DNA of 64,000 nucleotides from Actinomadura graeca. Lineage in GTDB: Bacteria > Actinomycetota > Actinomycetes > Streptosporangiales > Streptosporangiaceae. The stretch lies in the NCBI RefSeq assembly GCF_019175365.1, contig NZ_CP059572.1:1178001-1242000 (forward strand). Direction: 5' to 3'. Shown piece after piece: positions 25,295 through 32,978 of the stretch; position 1 is the first letter of the stretch, and each line of letters starts with the position of its first letter. The position numbers and the translations under genes are program-made. The notes beneath the pieces are model-generated. The model was not told where the DNA came from. It searched no databases and saw nothing but the letters and a program-made list of their open reading frames with translations.

Positions 25295-28242
25295 TCGGGA
25301 GGGCCGCGCAGCTCGATGAGCTGACCTCCGCGCTCGACCGGGCCGCCGCGGGCAGCGCCGGCGTCGTGCTCGTCAGCGGGGACGCCGGGGTCGGCAAGAC
25401 CCATCTGGTCACCGCGCTCACCCGCGCGGCCCGCGACCGCGGCTGCGCCGTCCTCGTGGGGCAGTGCGCCGAGCTGGGCGAGAGCATGCCCTACCTGCCG
25501 CTGGCCGACGCCCTGTGGACCGCCGCCCGCGCCGCGTCGCCCGAGGCGGCGGCGGTCCGCGCCGCGCTGGACTCCAGGCCCGTGCTCGGGCGGCTGCTGC
25601 CCGACGGCGACGGAGCGCCCGGCACCGCGTCCGACCTCGGGCAGCAGCGGCTGTTCGGCGCGGTGCTCGGCCTGCTCGGCGAGCTCGGGCGGGAGCGGCC
25701 CGTCCTGCTGGTGCTGGAGGACCTGCACTGGGCCGACCGCTCCACCCGCCACCTGCTGACCTTCCTCAGCCGCGTCCTGCAGCGGGAACGCGTCTGCCTG
25801 ATCGGCACCTACCGCACCGACGACCTGCACCGGCGGCATCCGCTGCGTCCCGTCGTGGCCGAGCTGCTGCGGCTGCCGAACGTCACCGCCGTCGAGGTCG
25901 TGCCGTTCGGGCCCGGCGAGACCGCCGAGTACCTCGCCGCGCTGGCGGACGGCGCGGCGCCGGTGACCGCCGAGGTCGTCGAGCGCGTCCACCACCGCTC
26001 GGAGGGCAACGCGTTCTACGCCGCCGAGCTGTACTCGGCCGAGAGCACCGGGGAGCAACTGCCCGCGGGGCTCGCCGACCTGCTGCTGTCCCGGGTGGAG
26101 CGGCTGTCGGAGGACGCGCAGCGCGTCGTGCGGGCCGCCGCGGTCGCCGGGCGGCGCGTCGACGACGAGCTGGTCCGCCGCGTGTCCGGGCTGGACGAGG
26201 CGGCGGCCGGGGAGGCGCTGCGGGAGGTCGTCTCGCACCAGGTCCTCGTCCCCGCGGGCGCCGGCTACACCTTCCGGCACGCGCTGCTGCGCGAGGCCGT
26301 CTACGCCGACCTGCTGCCGGGCGAGCGGACCCGGCTGCACGCCGACTTCGCCCGGCTGCTCGCCGGCGGGCCGGACGGGACGCCCGACCGGCGGCGCGGG
26401 TCGGCGGCCGAGCTGGCCGCCCACAGCCTCGCCGCGCACGACCTGCCCGCCGCGTTCGCCGCGTCCGTCCGCGCGGGCCGCGAGGCCGAGCGGCTCGGCG
26501 CGCCCGCGGAGGCGTTCGAGCACTTCGACCGGGCGCTGGAGCTGTGGGACGCCGTCCCCGGCCCCGAGGCCGTCGCGGGGACGGACCGGATGGAGCTCTC
26601 GCTGTCCACCGTCCGCGCGTCGGGCCGCGCCGGCGACATCCGCCGGGCGGTCTCGCGGCTGCGTCGGCTGCTCGACCTGGCCGACCCCGCCGACCTGCGG
26701 CTCGGGTCGCGGCTCCGCGAGCACCTGGCGTCCTACCTCTCCGACCTCGACGAGGACGACGAGGCGCTGGCGGTGGCCCGCGCGTCCGTGGAGATGCTGC
26801 CGCCCGGCCCGCCGGACGAGGTGCGCGCCGGCGCCCTCGCCACCTACGCCCGGCAGCTGCTGTACAAGGACCCCGGCAAGCTGCTGCCGGGGCTGGCCGA
26901 GGACGCCGTCGTCGAGGCGCGCGCCGCCGGCGCCGGGGACGCCGAGGCCAGCCTGCTGGTCACCCTCGGCCTGTACCGGGAGTCGCGGGAGACCGACCAC
27001 GCGGTCGCCGACGTGTTCGCCCGCGCCCGCGACCTCGCCGCCGAGGACGACAACCAGCCGGTCGCCCTGCGCGCCGCGTTCCACTACGCCCGGACGAAGT
27101 TCGACCGGGGCGACCTCGCCGGCGCGACCCTCGCCGCCGACGAGGGCGTCAGGCACGCCCTGGACAACGGCCTCGAATGGAGCACGTTCGGGACGGTCCT
27201 GCGCAGCCTCCAGTACCTGATCCGCTACACGACCGGGGACTGGGACGAGGCGGCGCGGCTGGCCGACGGGTTCGGGATCCGGGTCGTCCGCCCGCCGGAG
27301 GCGCGGGTCTCCGCGTACGCGCTGTTCCTGGAGGTCGCCCGCGGCGAGCCGACCGTCGACGAGCGGCTGCGCTGGATCGCGCCGCTGTGGCGCGAGGACG
27401 GCTTCCTCACCTACGTCGCCCGCGGCCTCGCCGCCGAGCAGGCGCTGTGGCGGGGCGACGCCGCCGCCGCGCTCGACCACGTCGGGGCCGTGCTGAACGT
27501 GCTGTACCCGAACGAGACGGGCATCATACGGATCGCCGCGACGGGACTGTGGGCGCACGCCGACCTCGCCGCCCGCGCCCGCGCCGCCGGGGACGGGGAC
27601 GCCGTCCGCGCCGCCGCGAAGGCCGGCGACGACCTGCTCGCCCGAGCGCGGCTCGCCGCCACCACCACCTGGGGCGGCCATCCGCGGGCCTGGCTGGGGC
27701 TGGAGGGGCACGCCTGGCTCGCCCGCGCCGAGGCCGAGCGCCGCAGGCTGGCCGGCGAGCACGACCCCGGCGCGTGGCGGAGGTCGGCCGAGATGTTCAC
27801 CTACGGCGGGGACGGGTTCGTGTACGAGGTCGCCCGCTCGCGCCACCGGCTGGCCGAGGCGCTCATCGAGACCGGCGACCGGGAGGAGGCCGCGGCGCAG
27901 TGGCGGGCCGCCGCCGGGATCGCCGAACGGCTCGGCGCCGCGCCGCTGCTGGCCGCGCTCCGCGATCTCGGCGCCCGCGCGCGGCTGGACACGGGACGGC
28001 CCGCCGCCGGTCCCCGGGGCGGCCCGGAGCCCGGCGCCCCCGCGGGGCCGTTCGCGGCGCTGACCGTCCGCGAGCGGGAGGTGCTCGCGCTCGTCGCGGA
28101 GGGACGCAACAACCGGGAGATCGCGGCGGCGCTGTTCATCTCCCCGAAGACCGCGAGCGTGCACGTCTCGAACATCCTCGCCAAGCTGAACGTCTCCAGC
28201 CGCACCCAGGCCGCCGCAGCCGCGCACCGCGAGGGACTTTAG
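25288..28242 (+). CDS. Large ATP-binding LuxR-family (LAL/MalT-like) transcriptional regulator
   Basis: From GTG 25288 the protein has 984 residues and begins VLIGRAAQLDELTSAL, the normal family start. The N-terminal AAA domain has Walker A GDAGVGKTH (31-39) and Walker B-like VLLVLEDLHWADRST. A long helical TPR-like middle region follows. The C-terminal 60 residues are a LuxR helix-turn-helix: LTVREREVLALVAEGRNN, then NREIAAALFISPKTASVHV. LAL regulators couple ATP and ligand sensing to activation, often of secondary metabolism or sugar use. The lanthipeptide cluster starts 270 bases downstream on the same strand, but a regulatory link is only a possibility. Confidence 0.85.
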   Translation: MLIGRAAQLDELTSALDRAAAGSAGVVLVSGDAGVGKTHLVTALTRAARDRGCAVLVGQCAELGESMPYLPLADALWTAARAASPEAAAVRAALDSRPVLGRLLPDGDGAPGTASDLGQQRLFGAVLGLLGELGRERPVLLVLEDLHWADRSTRHLLTFLSRVLQRERVCLIGTYRTDDLHRRHPLRPVVAELLRLPNVTAVEVVPFGPGETAEYLAALADGAAPVTAEVVERVHHRSEGNAFYAAELYSAESTGEQLPAGLADLLLSRVERLSEDAQRVVRAAAVAGRRVDDELVRRVSGLDEAAAGEALREVVSHQVLVPAGAGYTFRHALLREAVYADLLPGERTRLHADFARLLAGGPDGTPDRRRGSAAELAAHSLAAHDLPAAFAASVRAGREAERLGAPAEAFEHFDRALELWDAVPGPEAVAGTDRMELSLSTVRASGRAGDIRRAVSRLRRLLDLADPADLRLGSRLREHLASYLSDLDEDDEALAVARASVEMLPPGPPDEVRAGALATYARQLLYKDPGKLLPGLAEDAVVEARAAGAGDAEASLLVTLGLYRESRETDHAVADVFARARDLAAEDDNQPVALRAAFHYARTKFDRGDLAGATLAADEGVRHALDNGLEWSTFGTVLRSLQYLIRYTTGDWDEAARLADGFGIRVVRPPEARVSAYALFLEVARGEPTVDERLRWIAPLWREDGFLTYVARGLAAEQALWRGDAAAALDHVGAVLNVLYPNETGIIRIAATGLWAHADLAARARAAGDGDAVRAAAKAGDDLLARARLAATTTWGGHPRAWLGLEGHAWLARAEAERRRLAGEHDPGAWRRSAEMFTYGGDGFVYEVARSRHRLAEALIETGDREEAAAQWRAAAGIAERLGAAPLLAALRDLGARARLDTGRPAAGPRGGPEPGAPAGPFAALTVREREVLALVAEGRNNREIAAALFISPKTASVHVSNILAKLNVSSRTQAAAAAHREGL

Positions 28243-28509
28243 AGAACCGCCCTTGCCCCGCGGCGGGCGCGCGGCCGCGCGTCGACTGCCTGCCCCTCTG
28301 CGAGGGCCAGGGCTGATCGCGCTGCTCAACGCCGCCCCGGCCACGGCCCCCGGGAAGCCTCCCCACCGGCCCGGTGACGAACGCTCACGGCCGCCGGTAG
28401 ATCTTCACGGTGGAGTCGTTATGTCAGCTACTGGTCCCCTTTCGCTGTGGCTGCCATTCTTTTCTTGTGAGCGCCGGACAACGGCGCCGGGCCGGAAGGG
28501 AATGGCGTC
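28243..28509. promoter_or_regulatory. Gap upstream of the lanthipeptide synthetase gene
   Basis: The region contains a GC palindrome (CGCGCGGCCGCGCG near 28268-28281) that could help end transcription of the regulator gene. A relatively AT-rich stretch at 28415-28470 probably holds the lanthipeptide operon promoter and binding sites for the RamR-like regulator. I could not identify a -35/-10 pair with confidence. Confidence 0.35.
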
Positions 28510-31068
28510 GTGGACAAGAGGTATGAGCTTTACTGCCTCGCGGACAAGTTCTTTTACGACACCCCTCCGACCACCCGTGAGACCGAGTTCGACATCGCGG
28601 ACCGGCCACTTCCAGAAGGCTGGGAAAGGGTGCGCGGGGACGAGTGGACGGTCTACGTCCCGCCGGTGCAGAACGCGCCGCTGCAGGGTTGGAAGGTCCA
28701 CGTCACCGGTTGCGCGGAAAGCGCCGACAAGGCCCTCGCACACTCTTTCGACTACTGCGTCGAGCACGGGATCGAGTTCAAGCACCTGCGCGGCCCGGGG
28801 ACGCTGCGGATGCGGAACGCCAAGTACGCCCCGCGCGGGGCGAGCGGCAAGCTCGTCACCATCTACCCCCGGGACGAGCGGGAGCTGGAGTCGGTGCTGG
28901 AGGTGCTCGGCGAGCGCCTGTCCGGCCTGCCAGGGCCCTACATCCTCAGCGATCTGCGCATTGGTGAGGGCCCCCTCCACGTCCGCTACGGCGGCTTCGC
29001 CGAGCGGCGCTGCCTGGACGAGCGCGGCGAGCTCGTCGCGGCGCTGGAGAACGGCTCCGGCGAACTGGTCCCGGACCGCCGCAATCCGGTCTTCTCCGTT
29101 CCCGAATGGGTGACGCTGCCACGATGTCTCGAACCCCATTTGGCAGCGCGGGGCAGCACCACCACGACCGACCTGCCCTACCGGATCGAGAAGGCGCTGC
29201 ATTTCTCCAACGGCGGCGGTGTGTACCAGGGAGTGGACACCAGGACCGGTGAGAAGGTCGTCCTCAAAGAGGCGCGCCCCTATGCGGGACTGGCGGCCGA
29301 CGGCGCCGACGCGGTCGAGCGCCTGAACCGCGAGCGCGACATCCTGACCCGGCTCGACGGCGTCGAGGGGATTCCCGCGGTCCGCGATTCCTTCACCCTG
29401 GGCGAGCACCATTTCCTGGTCCAGGAGTTCATCGAGGGGCGGACGCTCAACACGTTCTTCGCCGAAAGGCATCCGATGCTCGACCCCGAGCCGGAGCCCG
29501 GCAAGGTCACCGCGTACACGGCGTGGGCGCTGCGCGTCCACGAGGGCGTCGAGCGGGTCGTCGACGCGATCAACGAACGCGGCGTGGCCTTCAACGACCT
29601 GCACATGTTCAACATCATGGTGCGCCCGGACGACACGGTCGCCCTCATCGACTTCGAGGTCGCCGCGCCCGCCTCCGACGGCGGGCGGCAGACCCTCGCC
29701 AACCCCGCCTTCCTGGCCCCGCCCGACCGGCGCGGCACCGAGGTCGACCGGTACAGCCTCGCCTGCCTGCGGCTGGCGCTGTTCGTCCCGATGACCACGC
29801 TGTTCGTGATGGACCGGGGGAAGGCGCGCCAGCTGGCCGATCTGATCGCCGAGTACTTCCCGGTGCCGCGCCCGTTCCTGGACGAGGCCGTCGAGGAGAT
29901 CACCCGCGGGGTCCCCGAGGCTCCCGCGCCCGTGTTCGAACCGGACGCGGATGGATGGGACCGCGCCCGCGGCGCCCTCGCCGGCGCCGTCCTGGCGAGC
30001 GCCACCCCGCAGCGTCGCGACCGGCTGTTCCCGGGCGACGTGGAGCAGTTCGCCGGGGCGGCACTCGGGCTGGCCTACGGCGCCGCGGGCGTCCTGTACG
30101 CGCTGGACGCGACCGGAGCCGGACGGCATCCGGTGCACGAGGAATGGCTGGCCGACCGGGCCGCCGACCCTCCGCGCGGCACGGGCCTCGGCCTGTACGA
30201 CGGCCTGCAGGGCGCCGCCTACACCCTCGCCCGGCTCGGTCATCTCGACGCCGCGCTCGACGCGGTCGCGCACTGCCTGAACGAGCGGTGGGAACGGCTC
30301 GGCGACGACCTGCACGGCGGGCTGCCGGGGTACGCCCTGGTTCTCGGCCACCTTGCGGACCTGACCGGTGAACGGTCGCTGGAGGACGCCGCCCGGAGGG
30401 CCGTCCAGATCACGGCGGACCGGGCTCCCGACGGCCCGAGCCCGCGACCCGGGCTCCTGTACGGCGGGGCGGGGGCGGCGCTGATGTTCGTCCGCCGGTA
30501 TGAGAAGACGGGCGATCCCGCGCTGCTCGACCTCGCCGCCGCGGCACTGCGCCGCGACCTGGCGGCCTGTGTCAAGGACGACAACGGCGCACTGCACGTC
30601 GATCAGGGACACCGCGTCCTGCCCTACCTGGGCCGCGGCAGCGTCGGAGTCGGGCTGGTCGTGGACGAGTACCTGAGGCACCGCCCGGACGACGCGGAGT
30701 TCCAGGACGTCCGCTCCTCGGTCAGGCTCGCCGCGATGTCGCGCTACTACGCCCAGCCCGGCCTGTTCAACGGCCGCGCGGGGATGCTGCTCTACCTGGC
30801 CGGGCAGGACCGGGACGATCCCCGCGTCGCCCGCCACATCCGCGACCTCGCCTGGCACGCGCTGCCGTACGCGGACGGGCTCGCGGTACCCGGCGAGCAC
30901 ATGTACCGGCTTTCGATGGACCTCGCGACGGGCACGGCCGGCGTGCTGCTGGCCATCGGCGCGGCGTGCCACGACGCCCCGGTGGGGCTGCCGTTCTTCG
31001 GGACGGCCCAAGTACACCCCGTGGAGACCTCCACGGCGGCCACCTCTATCCAGCCCGAAAGGAGGTGA
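28510..31068 (+). CDS. Class III lanthipeptide synthetase (LanKC; RamC/AmfT-like)
   Basis: This 852-residue cytosolic enzyme installs dehydroamino acids and (methyl)lanthionine or labionin rings in the SapB-type precursor. It starts at GTG 28510. Residues 1-200 form the phospho-Ser/Thr lyase domain (DKRYELYCLADKFFYD at the start). The kinase domain has VVLKEARPY (about 250), the catalytic FNDLHMFNIMV (about 363) and ALIDFEV (about 380). Residues 500-852 are LanC-like, but the zinc ligands of LanC, LanM and LanL are missing: FNGRAG stands where CHG is expected and no WCYG is seen. That defines class III rather than class IV. The stop overlaps the ribosome site of the precursor gene. The kinase accepts NTPs, but which one cannot be read here. 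Confidence 0.93.
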   Translation: MDKRYELYCLADKFFYDTPPTTRETEFDIADRPLPEGWERVRGDEWTVYVPPVQNAPLQGWKVHVTGCAESADKALAHSFDYCVEHGIEFKHLRGPGTLRMRNAKYAPRGASGKLVTIYPRDERELESVLEVLGERLSGLPGPYILSDLRIGEGPLHVRYGGFAERRCLDERGELVAALENGSGELVPDRRNPVFSVPEWVTLPRCLEPHLAARGSTTTTDLPYRIEKALHFSNGGGVYQGVDTRTGEKVVLKEARPYAGLAADGADAVERLNRERDILTRLDGVEGIPAVRDSFTLGEHHFLVQEFIEGRTLNTFFAERHPMLDPEPEPGKVTAYTAWALRVHEGVERVVDAINERGVAFNDLHMFNIMVRPDDTVALIDFEVAAPASDGGRQTLANPAFLAPPDRRGTEVDRYSLACLRLALFVPMTTLFVMDRGKARQLADLIAEYFPVPRPFLDEAVEEITRGVPEAPAPVFEPDADGWDRARGALAGAVLASATPQRRDRLFPGDVEQFAGAALGLAYGAAGVLYALDATGAGRHPVHEEWLADRAADPPRGTGLGLYDGLQGAAYTLARLGHLDAALDAVAHCLNERWERLGDDLHGGLPGYALVLGHLADLTGERSLEDAARRAVQITADRAPDGPSPRPGLLYGGAGAALMFVRRYEKTGDPALLDLAAAALRRDLAACVKDDNGALHVDQGHRVLPYLGRGSVGVGLVVDEYLRHRPDDAEFQDVRSSVRLAAMSRYYAQPGLFNGRAGMLLYLAGQDRDDPRVARHIRDLAWHALPYADGLAVPGEHMYRLSMDLATGTAGVLLAIGAACHDAPVGLPFFGTAQVHPVETSTAATSIQPERR

Positions 31069-31074
31069 AGACAA

Positions 31075-31185
31075 ATGGCGCTTCTGGACCTTCAGGGAAT
31101 GGTGAGCGAGAACGGCGGCGGCGGCGGTAACAGCAGCCTCAGCCTGCTCTGCCACAGCTCGCACAGCATCACCATCTGCCTGTAA
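31075..31185 (+). CDS. SapB/AmfS-type class III lanthipeptide precursor
   Basis: The gene encodes 36 residues from ATG 31075, preceded by an excellent ribosome site (AAAGGAGGTGA at 31059-31069) that overlaps the synthetase stop. The leader begins MALLDLQGM, matching the conserved LLDLQ helix recognised by class III synthetases. A Gly-rich hinge (GGGGG) separates it from the core SSLSLLCHSSHSITICL. The core contains Ser-x2-Ser-x2-Cys and Ser-x2-Ser-x3-Cys, the two ring motifs of SapB and AmfS, which are morphogenetic surfactants that aid aerial hyphae formation. It is too short for routine gene finding. Relation to SapB is from recalled family knowledge. Confidence 0.93.
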   Translation: MALLDLQGMVSENGGGGGNSSLSLLCHSSHSITICL

Positions 31186-31192
31186 TGGCACG

Positions 31193-31235
31193 TGACGGCC
31201 ATGGTCTGCCCCTCCGGGGGCGACCATGGCCGTCA
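31193..31235 (+). terminator. Long hairpin between precursor and transporter genes (attenuator)
   Basis: TGACGGCCATGGTC (31193-31206) and GACCATGGCCGTCA (31222-31235) are exact complements. After a one-base bulge the stem continues as GCCCC/GGGGC with a TCCG loop. The hairpin begins eight bases after the precursor stop and ends six bases before GGAGAG of the transporter gene. It probably gives partial termination or mRNA protection, so the peptide gene is expressed above the exporter genes. Confidence 0.75.
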
Positions 31236-31250
31236 TCGCAGGAGAGACCC

Positions 31251-32978
31251 ATGACGCTTCCGACGTCCGCCGGCGCCGACCGGCTGCTGCTCGGCGCGGC
31301 CCGCCGCAGCGGCGGCTGGACCGGGCTGGTCGCGGCTGCCGCCCTCGCGGACGCGGCCGCCGCCGTGCTGCTGCCCCTCGCCCTGGCCCGCATGATCGAC
31401 GCCGTCCCGCCGGGCGGCCCCTCCGCCGCCGCGGCCCTGTGGCCGTGCGCGGCGCTCGTCGTCGTGGCCGCCGCGGCCGAGGTGCTCTCGGAACTGGCCA
31501 CCGGCTGCGGCGCGGCGCGCGCGACGGCGTGGCTGCGGCACGCGCTCGTCCGGCACGTCCTCGCCGCCGGGCCCGCGCTGCGCATCCCGCCCGGCGACGT
31601 GGCGGGACGCACGGTCGGCGGCGCCGCCGAGGCGGGCACCGCCCCCTCCGCCGCGCCGGAGGCCGCCGTCGCGCTGGTGCCCCCGCTCGGCGCCCTCGCG
31701 GTGCTGTCGTTCATCGACTGGCGGCTCGCGGCGGCCATCGCCGTCGCGCTCCCGGCCATCGTGCTGCTGCTGCGCGTGTTCGTCCGCGACATCACCGCGT
31801 CCGCGCACCGCTACCTGACCGTGCAGGGGACGATCGCGGGACGGCTCGCCGAGGCGCTCGCCGGCGCCCGCACGATCGCCGCCGCGGGCACCGCGGACCG
31901 CGAGGCGGACCGCGTCCTCGCGCCCCTGCCCGGCCTGCGCGCCGAGGGGCACGCGATGTGGCGCGTGCAGGGCGCCGTCGCCGCGCGCGGGCTGCTGACG
32001 CTGCTGCTCCTCCAGGTCGCGGCGGTCGGCGCGGCGGGCGCGGAGCTGATGGCGGGCCGCATCACCGCGGGCGAGCTGGTCGCGACCGTCCAGTACGCGG
32101 GGCTCGCCGCCGGGTTCGGGCCCGTCCTCACGCATGTCCTCCGGCTCGGCCGGGCGCGCGCCGGGGCCCGCCGCGCCGCCGAGGTGCTCGCGCGGCCCGC
32201 GCCCTCCCACGGCGACGCCGGCGCGCCGCCGGGCACCGGGCGCCTGGACTTCCGGGCGGTGTCGGCCGGCGGGGTGCTGCGCGGGCTGGACCTCACCGTC
32301 CCCGGCGGCCTCGCCGTGGCGGTGGTGGGCCGCTCGGGCTCGGGCAAGTCCCTGCTCGCCGCGCTCGCCGGGCGGCTCGCCGACCCCGACGAGGGCGAGG
32401 TGCTGCTGGACGGGACGCCGCTCCCCCGGCTGTCCCGGGACGCGCTGCGCCGCCAGATCGGCTACGCGTTCGCCCGCCCCTTCCTGTTCGGCGACACCGT
32501 CGGCGACGCGATCGCGTTCGGCCCGTGCCGCCCGCCGGAGTCGTGGCTGCGGGAGTCGGCGCGCACGGCCCGCGCCGACGACTTCGTCCGCCGCCTCCCG
32601 CGCGGTTACGCGACGCCCCTCGCGGACGCGCCGATGTCGGGCGGCGAGCTCCAGCGGATGGGCCTCGCGCGCGCCTTCGCGCACGCGGGCCGCGTCCTCG
32701 TCCTGGACGACGCGACGTCCAGCCTCGACACCGTCACCGAGCTCCAGATCACCGACGCCGTCCTCGACCGGTTCGGCGACCGGACCCGGCTGATCATCGC
32801 CCACCGCGCGGGCACGGCCGCCCGCGCCGACCTCGTGGTCTGGCTCGACGAGGGCCGTGTCCGCGGGCGCGGCTCCCACCGGGACCTGTGGCGCGACCCC
32901 GGCTACCGCGCGGTCTTCGCCGCGGCGGCGGACGACGTCCCGGGCGGCGGCCCCGGCGCGGGCGGGGAGGGCGCGTGA
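31251..32978 (+). CDS. ABC exporter half (permease-ATPase), RamA/AmfA-like
   Basis: The 575-residue protein starts at ATG 31251 after GGAGAG. The N-terminal 320 residues are an ABC type 1 six-helix membrane domain. The nucleotide-binding domain has Walker A GRSGSGKS (about 359), Q-loop near YAFARPF, signature MSGGELQRMGLARAF (about 461), Walker B VLVLDDATSSLD (about 483) and switch His in IIAHR. It lies between the precursor gene and a second exporter half, so the two probably form a heterodimer that exports the lanthipeptide. Its stop overlaps the next start (GTGA). Confidence 0.9.
   Translation: MTLPTSAGADRLLLGAARRSGGWTGLVAAAALADAAAAVLLPLALARMIDAVPPGGPSAAAALWPCAALVVVAAAAEVLSELATGCGAARATAWLRHALVRHVLAAGPALRIPPGDVAGRTVGGAAEAGTAPSAAPEAAVALVPPLGALAVLSFIDWRLAAAIAVALPAIVLLLRVFVRDITASAHRYLTVQGTIAGRLAEALAGARTIAAAGTADREADRVLAPLPGLRAEGHAMWRVQGAVAARGLLTLLLLQVAAVGAAGAELMAGRITAGELVATVQYAGLAAGFGPVLTHVLRLGRARAGARRAAEVLARPAPSHGDAGAPPGTGRLDFRAVSAGGVLRGLDLTVPGGLAVAVVGRSGSGKSLLAALAGRLADPDEGEVLLDGTPLPRLSRDALRRQIGYAFARPFLFGDTVGDAIAFGPCRPPESWLRESARTARADDFVRRLPRGYATPLADAPMSGGELQRMGLARAFAHAGRVLVLDDATSSLDTVTELQITDAVLDRFGDRTRLIIAHRAGTAARADLVVWLDEGRVRGRGSHRDLWRDPGYRAVFAAAADDVPGGGPGAGGEGA

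Noticed and set aside
25138..28344. Long minus-strand frame opposite the LuxR-type regulator
   Set aside because: Composition is Gly/Arg/Val-rich with no recognisable domain; the plus strand shows Walker and helix-turn-helix motifs.
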